Positions 1 through 6,626 of a stretch of 20,800 nt of DNA are shown in pieces. The stretch is from contig CAAFWR010000097.1 of assembly GCA_900766745.1 (NCBI GenBank), positions 1-20,800 of the forward strand, in the 5' to 3' direction. Both the position numbers and the translations under genes were made by a program. The notes beneath the pieces are model-generated. The model was not told the origin of the DNA. It did not search any database and saw only the letters and a program-made list of their open reading frames with translations. Positions within the stretch are counted from its first letter, which is position 1, and every line of letters begins with the position of its first letter. The DNA is from Methanobacteriaceae archaeon. Its GTDB lineage: Archaea; Methanobacteriota; Methanobacteria; Methanobacteriales; Methanobacteriaceae.

Positions 1-155
1 CCATCATAGTTTTAAACAATGAAACATATTATTATCCCCCTAATTCGAATATTAATTTTTGGGAGGATTTTTTTATAAGTTTTGTGGTAGTGTGCTTTTT
101 ATTCTTTGCATATTTTGTGTTGTTTACAGCAAAAAAAATCATAGCTGCCAATTAA
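1..155 (+). CDS. 3' end of a membrane protein gene (partial)
   Basis: An open frame enters from the left edge (first full codon at 3) and runs without a stop to TAA at 153-155, giving about 50 residues. After a polar stretch rich in Tyr, Pro and Asn comes a strongly hydrophobic segment (FFISFVVVCFLFFAYFVLF), then a short positive tail (AKKIIAAN). This is what a C-terminal transmembrane helix with a basic cytoplasmic end looks like. The rest of the gene lies outside the window, so neither family nor function can be named. The hydrophobic pattern and lack of stops in this AT-rich DNA make real coding likely, but it could be a remnant. Confidence 0.55.
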   Translation, partial: IIVLNNETYYYPPNSNINFWEDFFISFVVVCFLFFAYFVLFTAKKIIAAN

Positions 156-210
156 ATTCCAGATAATGAAAGTAAATTTAATAAAGTGCTAACAATAAAA
201 AAAGAAATTG

Positions 211-573
211 ATGAATAGTTTTGATGAGTTTATTATAGGCAATATAGAGAGTATTGAGTGGAGTTTTGAATTAACTCATTTTAATCAAAGATTAGTTGAA
301 AATAAAATAAGTCTAAACTACATTAAGCATCTGATTTACGAAGAGGATTTTATTAGATATGATCAAGAACCAAATAATAAATATAGCGTCTATTATCCTG
401 CACCTGCTTCAAAAGAATATGATGAAATAAAAATTGTCTTTAAATGTTATGAAGATAAAATCGATTTAATTACTGTAATGCCTATTACAGACAAATTTAA
501 AGATAAAAAAATAAGTGAAATAAAAAAGAAAAGAGACAAAGCTCAATCTAGTGCAAATAAAAGATTCAGATAG
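211..573 (+). CDS. small DUF4258-like (RelE/MqsR-type fold) protein
   Basis: A 120-residue protein. ATG at 211 is preferred over the TTG just before it; an in-frame stop lies at 196-198 and only a weak purine stretch serves as ribosome binding site. The middle (about residues 18-90) has the layout of DUF4258: a His near a helix (LTHFNQRLVENKIS), then beta strands ending in IKIVFKCYEDKIDLITVMP. The C-terminus is a basic helix rich in Lys. DUF4258 and its relatives include toxin-like mRNA interferase folds, but no antitoxin gene is visible beside it, so a toxin role is only a guess. It ends before the shared hairpin terminator at 621-643. The family call rests on pattern only. Confidence 0.6.
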   Translation: MNSFDEFIIGNIESIEWSFELTHFNQRLVENKISLNYIKHLIYEEDFIRYDQEPNNKYSVYYPAPASKEYDEIKIVFKCYEDKIDLITVMPITDKFKDKKISEIKKKRDKAQSSANKRFR

Positions 574-613
574 CTTTAATTCATTCAAAACTATTAAATA
601 ATAAGTGAAGAGA

Positions 614-650
614 GTAAAAAATTCTCTAAAAATTTAAGAGAATTATTTTT
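614..650. terminator. bidirectional hairpin terminator
   Basis: Inverted repeat ATTCTCT (621-627) and AGAGAAT (637-643). On the plus strand it is followed by TATTTTTT and on the minus strand by TTTTTACT, so it can end both the DUF4258-like gene from the left and the 34-residue gene from the right. The stop codon of the minus-strand gene lies inside the right arm. Confidence 0.6.
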
Positions 651-747
651 TCCAGGTTTGTTTTACTCCTCTTCCTCTTTTACTACCTGGTTTAGTATAA
701 CTTCTTTTTTGTCTTGTTCTTTTATTAGTTCCTTTGACTTTTGCCAT
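643..747 (-). CDS. 34-residue strongly basic small protein
   Basis: A short open frame: ATG at 745-747, TAA at 643-645, preceded by a good ribosome binding site (ATGAGGAATTATA then ATG) and ending inside a hairpin terminator. The protein starts MAKVKGTNKRTRQKRSYTKP and ends GVKQTWKK. It has 9 Lys and 5 Arg in 34 residues and no acidic residue, one Tyr, one Trp, and Gly/Pro turns. This composition fits a nucleic-acid or ribosome-bound peptide (compare small ribosomal proteins such as L41e or bacterial Thx), but the sequence does not match either by eye. It is the next gene downstream of argJ on the same strand, 94 bases away, and probably has its own promoter in the AT-rich gap. A real gene is likely because of the start signal, codon use and terminator; its function is unknown. 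Confidence 0.7.
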   Translation of the reverse strand: MAKVKGTNKRTRQKRSYTKPGSKRGRGVKQTWKK

Positions 748-841
748 TATAATTCCTCATAAATTTATTAAATGAAAATAATTTTTAAAAATAGAATAAT
801 CTATAACATTAAACTATTTTTAATTGAAAGTATTTAAATTT

Positions 842-2074
842 TTAGGTAGTATACTCTGCATTAATTTTAACATAATCATAGGTCAAATCACAACCCCATG
901 CTGTTGCAGAATAATCTCCTAAATTAAGATCCACATTAACAATAACCTTTTTACCTTTCATGATCTCTTCAGCTTCTTTAATCTCTAAGGTATTATCCAA
1001 AGCTAAAATATCTCCATTTTTAACCATGAAAACTGATTTCTCATCATTAGCTAATCCAATTGAGATTTTATCTTCATCCATATTACAACCTGAATATCCT
1101 ACTGCTGCAACAATTCTTCCCCAGTTAGGATCACCACCAAATACTGCTGATTTAAATAATGAAGATGAAATGATTGATTTAGCTGCTTTTTTTGCATCTT
1201 CAAGAGATTTTGCTCCAGTAACATTAGCTTCTATAAATTTAGATGCGCCTTCACCATCTTTAACCTGTTTTTTAGCCAGTACTTTACAGATATAATCCAG
1301 TCCTTCCTGGAATCTTTTGTTGATTTTACCATTTTCTACAACCTCAACACCAGATTCTCCATTAGCCAATAATAAACTGGTATCGTTTGTACTTTCATCG
1401 CCGTCAACAACAATCATGTTAAAACTATCATCAGTAGCTTTTTTAAGTGCCTTTTTAAGATATTTAGCATCTATTACTGCATCAGTTGCTAAAAAACAAA
1501 GCATAGTTCCCATATTCGGAGCAATCATTCCAACCCCTTTTGTAATTCCTCCGATTTTTACTGTTTCATTATCCTCTAATGTAATTTCAACTGCAAACTC
1601 TTTAGGAACTGTATCAGTTGTCATTATAGCTTTAGCTGCTTCTAAGGAAGCTTCTGGAGTATCAGCAAGTTTTGATAATGATTCATAAGCTACTTTTTCA
1701 ATAATGTCCATTGGCATTTCACGACCAATAACACCTGTAGATGCAATAGCTATCTCATCAGCAGGGATTTTTAAATCTTTTGAAACTAAATCTACAAGTT
1801 TCTTACAGTCATCCATACCTTTTTTACCTGTAAAACAGTTGGCATTTCCACTGTTGACAAATATTGCTGAAACAATACCGTTTTTAATCATGTTTTTTGT
1901 ATATTTAACTGGAGCAGCTACAACCTTATTTGAAGTAAATACTCCTGCCGCCTGACTGTCTTTACTTACAATAATAGCAACACCGTATTTTCCTTCCTTA
2001 CTTCCAGCTACTTCCAAATTAGTTATACAGGACAATCCTCCAGAAATATCGCATATATAATCTAAATTTTTCAT
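842..2074 (-). CDS. argJ: glutamate N-acetyltransferase / amino-acid acetyltransferase
   Basis: ArgJ of arginine synthesis: moves the acetyl group from N-acetylornithine to glutamate; bifunctional versions also use acetyl-CoA to make N-acetylglutamate. The ATG at 2074 is chosen because GGTGAT sits 6 bases before it; earlier TTG/GTG codons up to 2086 lie upstream of or within that site. The protein is 410 residues, full length for the family. Visible motifs: VNSGNANCFTG (73-83), ASTGVIG (111-117), KGVGMIAPNMGTML (179-192) with the self-cleavage nucleophile Thr190, VDGDESTNDT, and the C-terminal DLTYDYVKINAEYTT. Cleavage would occur between Gly189 and Thr190, where many bacterial enzymes have Ala-Thr. 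Whether it is mono- or bifunctional cannot be read from the sequence. It follows a small membrane protein gene by 43 bases. Confidence 0.95.
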   Translation of the reverse strand: MKNLDYICDISGGLSCITNLEVAGSKEGKYGVAIIVSKDSQAAGVFTSNKVVAAPVKYTKNMIKNGIVSAIFVNSGNANCFTGKKGMDDCKKLVDLVSKDLKIPADEIAIASTGVIGREMPMDIIEKVAYESLSKLADTPEASLEAAKAIMTTDTVPKEFAVEITLEDNETVKIGGITKGVGMIAPNMGTMLCFLATDAVIDAKYLKKALKKATDDSFNMIVVDGDESTNDTSLLLANGESGVEVVENGKINKRFQEGLDYICKVLAKKQVKDGEGASKFIEANVTGAKSLEDAKKAAKSIISSSLFKSAVFGGDPNWGRIVAAVGYSGCNMDEDKISIGLANDEKSVFMVKNGDILALDNTLEIKEAEEIMKGKKVIVNVDLNLGDYSATAWGCDLTYDYVKINAEYTT

Positions 2075-2117
2075 TACTATCACCAAAAAAATAAGAAATT
2101 TTTAAAAAAAGAATAAA

Positions 2118-2360
2118 TTAATAAAATGTTTCATTGTTATTATAATCCACATGATCAATATCTGAATTGTAAATTGAGCTTTCATTATCGGTTAAATTAT
2201 TAGACATCTGATCTGTAACATTTTCAACATGAGCTATTCCAGTAGCATTATCTGCATTATCAATATTGTCCATACCGATTGTAATGCCCATAACGGCGCC
2301 TATACCAAATGCTACAAGAGCAATGATCATTATAAAAACTAATTTACCATCGTTTGCCAT
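2118..2360 (-). CDS. small single-span membrane protein with Asn-rich exterior tail
   Basis: 80 residues. ATG at 2360 is preceded by AAAGGTAG. Residues 7-30 form one hydrophobic helix with Gly-rich packing (FGIGAVMGITIG); the short N-terminus carries one Lys and the remaining 50 residues are acidic and rich in Asn. The tail holds five Asn-X-Ser/Thr sequons (Asn38, 47, 55, 59, 76), the site of archaeal N-glycosylation on the outer face. I infer a type of membrane-anchored, exported tail. It lies between the GGDD-domain gene (67 bases before it) and argJ (43 bases after), same strand, possibly one transcript. No family recognised. Confidence 0.75.
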   Translation of the reverse strand: MANDGKLVFIMIIALVAFGIGAVMGITIGMDNIDNADNATGIAHVENVTDQMSNNLTDNESSIYNSDIDHVDYNNNETFY

Positions 2361-2427
2361 GTAATCAAACTACCTTTCTTTTTTTATATAATTTTATTTT
2401 GCTGATAACTTATATAATTTACTCAAA

Positions 2428-3630
2428 TCATAATGTAAACGCATATATTAAAGCCAAAATAATAGCTATGAAACTATAAACTCCAAAACCAAATATGGAT
2501 AACAAGAAGGTTAAAATAAATACGAATATAAATACCCCAATAAGTTTTCCTTTTTTGTTATCAATTAGATTTAACAATGTTCTAAAGAAATCTGTTGGAA
2601 CATTGTATGCGTATAATCCGTTAGCTAACTCAAAAATAACTAATGACAATGGAGACATTGTATCAAAATTATCAACTAGCTGTGCCCGTTGTCCTGCTTC
2701 CCTTCTACTTCTCCCAATTCCTGCCCTTATTTTAGCTCCGTTAGTAGCTGCAAACCATGCAGCATCAAGACCTGCCCTAATAGCCAGATCCTTTGATGGA
2801 AAACGTGCAATAAAATCGTCACCGCCTTCACGATAACCTTCAATTTCAGCTCCACACTCTGAAACAATGTAGTTCCTTATCCTTGTCATTAATTCGACAA
2901 GCTGATCTCTTCCGTTTTTAGATATGAATTTTGTTGAATCGATTAAATCGATGAAAATGTAGTTATCAAAATCTTCTGATTTGCCTTTAGAGAACTTGAA
3001 AGGTTTTTCAAATACTAATGCATATTCTCCACCAAGTTTTGTAAAAGCTATTCCTGGAAAGTTTCCTACCTCATCAGTGTATTCAAGAGATCTTTCAATA
3101 GCTGCCGCACCAGTCATTCCAACAGCAGATACTATTGAAATCCCTTCATCAAGACCCATTCCAATCATTTTTATTCCAAGTCTGATTGCATCATTTTTAC
3201 TTGGCATTTTAGCAACTATCTCAGTAGAGTCCAACTCAATAATCTCTCCACCTTCATTGAAAATCATTCCCCTAAATACATTGATTAATCTGCTTGGGCG
3301 TTGAAGCATAACATAAAAATAACGGTCACTGCCCATTATAATATTACTTACCAAAGCATATTCTTCAATTTTATTTTCAGCAGGTTTGATTTCATAAAAA
3401 CTAAAATCTTCAGGCATGTTTTCAGGACCAACATCCCTCTTGAGATTGTTTAAAATACTGTCTGATGTAATTTCCGCTTTATCAATTTCAAGTAGTATTG
3501 TTTGAGTAAAATTAAAAAGTTCTACGTATTCAGTTTCCATTTCATTTGTTGGAAAAAATTTAGTACCCACACTAATGGGTGTAAGATGAGTGTATAGCTT
3601 AATTAATAATTTATTTAAGCTATTAGTCAT
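2428..3630 (-). CDS. membrane protein with GGDD / class III nucleotidyl cyclase-like domain
   Basis: 400 residues, counted from ATG at 3630, which overlaps the stop of the upstream nuclease gene by 8 bases and has GGAGGAAAC 8 bases ahead of it. Residues 222-318 look like a cyclase/palm domain: YIFIDLIDSTKF (224-235) supplies the first metal Asp (Asp228), and YREGGDDFIARFPS (266-279) supplies the second (Asp271/272). The 44-residue spacing Asp228-Asp272 matches the two metal-binding Asp of class III adenylyl cyclases, and GGDD also recalls the Cas10 palm. Residues 127-153 look like a degenerate earlier copy (see findings). The C-terminus (363-399) has two hydrophobic helices, so the enzyme domain is probably tethered at the inner face of the membrane. 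Substrate and product are unknown; it may be catalytically active or a nucleotide sensor. Not a GGDEF diguanylate cyclase by motif. Confidence 0.8.
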   Translation of the reverse strand: MTNSLNKLLIKLYTHLTPISVGTKFFPTNEMETEYVELFNFTQTILLEIDKAEITSDSILNNLKRDVGPENMPEDFSFYEIKPAENKIEEYALVSNIIMGSDRYFYVMLQRPSRLINVFRGMIFNEGGEIIELDSTEIVAKMPSKNDAIRLGIKMIGMGLDEGISIVSAVGMTGAAAIERSLEYTDEVGNFPGIAFTKLGGEYALVFEKPFKFSKGKSEDFDNYIFIDLIDSTKFISKNGRDQLVELMTRIRNYIVSECGAEIEGYREGGDDFIARFPSKDLAIRAGLDAAWFAATNGAKIRAGIGRSRREAGQRAQLVDNFDTMSPLSLVIFELANGLYAYNVPTDFFRTLLNLIDNKKGKLIGVFIFVFILTFLLSIFGFGVYSFIAIILALIYAFTL

Positions 3631-4648
3631 CAAAGTTTCCTCCTTTCTCCAATTCCACTTCAAATTCACCAGGATTAGTTAACATCATATCAGGTTTTAC
3701 AGAAACAAATGGGAATTTGAAAGACCCTATTCTAGCTGCAATGGTGCTTGCAATATTTCTGGAATTTTTCTTAATGAAGACTTCATCTTGAGCACATACC
3801 CTAATAACTACGTTATATGGAGCGTTTTCAGTAACTTCATCAGCTAACATGATATTCAATTCAAAAGTTTTAGGTTTGGTGAAAATGTCATTACGAACAA
3901 GTATTAATGGTTTTTTTTCAAGATGTAACCTATCAGCGATTGTAACAGAAATACTTCCTGCATTCTTAACAACCATTTTATAGTCTCTTGGATGAACCAA
4001 AACAAAAATAACATAAGGAGCAGCTACTTCAACATCATCAACCATATCTACAATCTTGTTAAAAAATGGGATTTTTGCAAATACGTTCTCAAGCTTACTT
4101 CCAAAGTCCCCTTCATTATCAATACGAACAATAGCTTGCTTAGCTATGTTTAAAGGAGAGATTTCAATTCCTTCCTTACCAGTGTAAACTTCCCATCTTT
4201 TAAAGGTTAACTTTTTAATAATGTCATCAGCAATATGCTGTAATATGTTTCTATCTTTTTTAGGTTTTCCAGATTTTCCCAATGTTAATCTGTTATTTTC
4301 AATGGTAAATGGAATAACCATAGTCTTAATATTTCTAAATTCATCAGCATAGTTTCTGAATTTATCATTAGACAAAATTTTAGCATTTTCTTTAGTAGCC
4401 ATTTCTAAAATAAAATGATCAGCATCATTTCCAGCAGGAACCTCATCAACGTTATCACTTTCTAACAATCTTTCAAATGTATCTTTATCATCTATTTTAT
4501 GACGAAGAGATGCATCTGCAATGATTACAAATTCGTCACCACTTTCCTCTAATGCTTTTACAGCAGCGAAGATATTTGAAATTAGAGGTTTATGGATATT
4601 GTTTTTACCATAATGAGCTACATTAGAAGCATCTATAACCACTTTCAT
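3623..4648 (-). CDS. NYN/PIN-type (Zc3h12a-like) ribonuclease domain protein
   Basis: 341 residues. The first about 120 residues form a PIN-like NYN nuclease domain: KVVIDASNVAHYG (2-14, Asp6 and Asn9), VIIADAS (41-47), AGNDADHFILEMA (72-84, Asp77) and AKILSNDKFRNY (89-100, Asp95). These acidic residues are the expected metal site of the Zc3h12a/Regnase-like group, which cuts single-stranded RNA. The remaining 220 residues alternate strands and helices and are not a domain I recognise; they contain several surface-like basic patches. ATG at 4648 is preceded by AGGTGG. The last 8 bases overlap the start of the GGDD-domain gene, so the two are translated together. The nuclease call is firm at fold level, the RNA target is unknown. 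Confidence 0.8.
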   Translation of the reverse strand: MKVVIDASNVAHYGKNNIHKPLISNIFAAVKALEESGDEFVIIADASLRHKIDDKDTFERLLESDNVDEVPAGNDADHFILEMATKENAKILSNDKFRNYADEFRNIKTMVIPFTIENNRLTLGKSGKPKKDRNILQHIADDIIKKLTFKRWEVYTGKEGIEISPLNIAKQAIVRIDNEGDFGSKLENVFAKIPFFNKIVDMVDDVEVAAPYVIFVLVHPRDYKMVVKNAGSISVTIADRLHLEKKPLILVRNDIFTKPKTFELNIMLADEVTENAPYNVVIRVCAQDEVFIKKNSRNIASTIAARIGSFKFPFVSVKPDMMLTNPGEFEVELEKGGNFDD

Positions 4649-4698
4649 TTTAAAAAACCACCTAAAGAATAAATAATAATATTATATATACATAACCT

Positions 4699-4708
4699 AA
4701 TATTTAAG
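4699..4708 (-). promoter_or_regulatory. candidate TATA box for the NYN nuclease gene
   Basis: On the minus strand CTTAAATATT lies about 50 bases before the ATG at 4648. A start of transcription about 25 bases on, near 4678, would leave room for the AGGTGG ribosome binding site at 4658-4663. A second TATA-like run (TATATATAA, 4683-4691) is too close to that site to be used with a leader. Position-based guess. Confidence 0.3.
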
Positions 4709-4758
4709 TTTATTAGTTATTAAACATCAAATTATTGAGACTTATTAAAAAAATGATT

Positions 4759-4796
4759 AAAAAAAGAGTAAGAACAATTCATTTTTAATAATGAAT
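4759..4796 (-). terminator. possible terminator after the metallophosphoesterase gene
   Basis: Just past the stop at 4799-4801 the minus strand reads ATTCAT, an 8-base loop, ATGAAT (arms 4791-4796 and 4777-4782), followed 11 bases later by a run of seven T (4759-4765). The stem is short and AT-rich; the oligo-T may be the active part, as in archaea. Confidence 0.4.
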
Positions 4797-4798
4797 AA

Positions 4799-5542
4799 TC
4801 AATAGACATTTTTAGGATATTTTCCAAGTAAAATTGGTTCTTCATCAATTTTTTTTAAAATAACCTCAATAGAATTATCATCAATATTGTAGATATTATA
4901 TGAATTACCTTCTTTTCCACGAAGCTTTTTAGAAGAAAGAGAACCTGCATTAATTATTAAAGTGTTATTCATTTTCCAGACATTATGGACATGTTTATGG
5001 CCTACTAAAACCATGTCCACTTCATGATCAATTAAAATTTTAAGAACATCGCCTGCATCTAATAAAATATTTCTCTCCCTACCTGTCTTAGGAATTGGAA
5101 GAATATGGTGATGCATTGCAACAATACTGAACATGTCATTAATTACAGCCTCATCAAGTTGATTGTCAAGCCATAATCTTTGTGGTTTTCCAACAGCCCC
5201 CTCATTTATATCTGAAAGAGCCGTATTAAGACCAATAACCAGCAATTCATCTTCTTTAGATAATTTCCAGCTACCTTCACCAACTAACTCATCAAATGTT
5301 TCTCCACCTAAATTCCTGTAATCATGGTTTCCAGGAATGGCAAATAAAGGTGCATCAAATAACTCCAAATATTCAATTACTTTTTCAAATTCATTGTAAT
5401 ATCCTTTATTTGTAAGATCTCCAGTTAAAATTATAAAATCAGGATTTAGAGCATTGATTTCATCAACAGCAGTTAAAAACACATCTTTTTTAAAATCAGA
5501 ATCGCTCACATGCAAATCTGAAATATGTGCAATTGTAAGCAT
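4799..5542 (-). CDS. calcineurin-like metallophosphoesterase (CpdA / class III phosphodiesterase type)
   Basis: 247 residues with the full two-metal site of calcineurin-like phosphoesterases: SDLH (Asp9, His11), TGDL (Asp42), PGNHDYR (Asn72, His73), AMHHHILP (His144-146) and VGHKHVHN (His182, His184). The arrangement and length resemble the class III cyclic-nucleotide phosphodiesterases (CpdA) and related archaeal proteins often annotated as DNA-repair or generic phosphoesterases. Substrate cannot be assigned from sequence. ATG at 5542 follows the NAC stop by 9 bases with no good ribosome binding site, so translation is probably coupled to NAC. No signal peptide: cytoplasmic. Confidence 0.85.
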   Translation of the reverse strand: MLTIAHISDLHVSDSDFKKDVFLTAVDEINALNPDFIILTGDLTNKGYYNEFEKVIEYLELFDAPLFAIPGNHDYRNLGGETFDELVGEGSWKLSKEDELLVIGLNTALSDINEGAVGKPQRLWLDNQLDEAVINDMFSIVAMHHHILPIPKTGRERNILLDAGDVLKILIDHEVDMVLVGHKHVHNVWKMNNTLIINAGSLSSKKLRGKEGNSYNIYNIDDNSIEVILKKIDEEPILLGKYPKNVY

Positions 5543-5551
5543 GATATCAAA

Positions 5552-5905
5552 CTATTGAGATAATTTTAAAATAGCTTCAGCCAAATCTCCTTCAGATTCA
5601 ATTAATGCTTTTTCAGCCTCTTCAGCAGATACACGAGCTTGGTTAGCTACCATTTCAATATCTTCATCTGGGATAATAAGTTCTTGCTCTATTTCAACTT
5701 CATGAGCTTTTCCACTTATCTGATAAGTTTCCTGACCCATTACATTCATCATACTAACATCTGCATTTGGAATGACTAATTCTTTATCTTCTAAACGGAT
5801 AATAACTTCTTTAACATTTTTAAGTTCTTTCATATCCATTCCCATTTTTTTCATTTGTCTTTCCATTTTTTTCATTTGTTTAGCATTCATTCCAGGTATC
5901 ATCAT
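5552..5905 (-). CDS. nac: nascent polypeptide-associated complex protein
   Basis: Archaeal alpha-NAC homodimer subunit, which binds nascent chains at the ribosome exit. About 117 residues. Residues near the N-terminus are a basic, Met-rich ribosome-binding helix (MNAKQMKKMERQMKKMG), then the NAC beta-barrel strands (VKEVIIRLEDKELVIPNADV, GQETYQISG) and a C-terminal UBA domain of about 40 residues (MVANQARVSAEEAEKALIES). Length and order fit archaeal NAC. The start is uncertain: ATG at 5905 has GGATGAT just before it and is preferred here; ATG at 5902 and TTG at 5914 are alternatives. It is first in a two-gene unit with the metallophosphoesterase. Confidence 0.92.
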   Translation of the reverse strand: MMIPGMNAKQMKKMERQMKKMGMDMKELKNVKEVIIRLEDKELVIPNADVSMMNVMGQETYQISGKAHEVEIEQELIIPDEDIEMVANQARVSAEEAEKALIESEGDLAEAILKLSQ

Positions 5906-6155
5906 ATCATCCAAATTAATTTATTAAGATTTATTCCTCTATTATTTAATTTTTATGAATATCATCTTTATTAAAAGTTTTTTTATTTCATTCTAGTGTC
6001 AGTTAAAAATAACTTCACATCTTACACTATTAATTATTTTTAGAAAGTAATTTCATTTTCAAGTAATCAATAAAGTGTTAGAAATCTGCTTGTAGTGCTA
6101 CCTGTTTTTGTATTTTTAGAATAGTTATTAATATTTCCTCAATAAATTATTTATT
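5906..6155. other. divergent intergenic region, about 250 bases
   Basis: Lies between the divergent NAC and GNAT genes and must hold both promoters. AT-rich stretches such as TTAAATAAT on the minus strand (around 5942-5955) could be TATA boxes, but none is clear. Two interleaved complementary pairs are present: TAGTGT (5994-5999) with ACACTA (6024-6029), and AAAAATAA (6005-6012) with TTATTTTT (6034-6041). A short GTAG-TG-CTAC motif occurs near 6092. No coding frame of note. Confidence 0.4.
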
Positions 6156-6626
6156 ATGAAAATCATACCTTATGACAAGTCATTTAAAGATGAATTCATT
6201 GAAATGAACAAGTTTTGGATTTCTGAGATGTTTGTTTTGGAAGAAGAGGATTTGAAACTCCTGAATAATGTTGATGAAGCAATTGAAAATGGTTCTGAGA
6301 TATTCTTTGCAATAGATGATGAAAACAATGATGAGGTATTGGCATGTTGCATGATAAATCCTCTTCCAACTGGAGAATGGGAAATAGACAAATTCTGTGC
6401 AAAAGGAATGTCTACAGGAACCGGTGCAGGAACTGCATGTTTAAAAGCTAGTATTGATTTTGCAAAAGACAAAAAAGCTGAAAAAATAGTTATTGTATCA
6501 AATAGAAAATGCGAAGCAGCTATTCATCTTTATATGAAACTAGGTTTCAGGGAAGTTCCAGTGGATTTTGAGAAATTCCCCTTTGAAAGGGCAGACATTG
6601 CATTTGAACAGGAATTCAAATATTAA
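6156..6626 (+). CDS. GNAT family N-acetyltransferase
   Basis: 156 residues, one GNAT domain. The acetyl-CoA pyrophosphate loop is STGTGAGTA (86-94) followed by helix CLKASIDFAKD, and motif B is SNRKCEAAIHLYMKLGFREV (115-134), the typical N-acetyltransferase end. The N-terminal half is acidic (VLEEEDLKLLNNVDEAIE) and likely carries acceptor specificity. Substrate cannot be assigned. ATG at 6156 has only a weak ribosome binding site. It runs into the DUF2115 gene from the other strand; the two stop codons overlap on TTAA. Confidence 0.88.
   Translation: MKIIPYDKSFKDEFIEMNKFWISEMFVLEEEDLKLLNNVDEAIENGSEIFFAIDDENNDEVLACCMINPLPTGEWEIDKFCAKGMSTGTGAGTACLKASIDFAKDKKAEKIVIVSNRKCEAAIHLYMKLGFREVPVDFEKFPFERADIAFEQEFKY

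Noticed and set aside
960..1955. Open frames on the plus strand opposite argJ (111, 123 and 83 codons)
   Set aside because: They mirror the argJ codons, lack ribosome binding sites, and their Ser/Pro/Thr-rich products are typical antisense artefacts.
842..2074. Gly-Thr instead of Ala-Thr at the ArgJ cleavage site as an inactivating change
   Set aside because: The nucleophile Thr190 and all surrounding motifs are intact; a small residue before Thr should still allow cleavage.
2428..4648. Reading the GGDD protein and NYN nuclease as a CRISPR type III or CBASS system
   Set aside because: No Cas, CARF or CD-NTase signature and no array; neighbours are housekeeping genes. Kept only as a resemblance in the findings.
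5994..6041. Interleaved complementary pairs (TAGTGT/ACACTA and AAAAATAA/TTATTTTT) that could form a pseudoknot RNA
   Set aside because: Stems are short and AT-rich in AT-rich DNA and there is no promoter or terminator for an RNA gene; chance is the best explanation.
6170..6472. Minus-strand frames within the GNAT gene
   Set aside because: The GNAT motifs on the plus strand are unambiguous and these frames have no start signal or recognisable domain.
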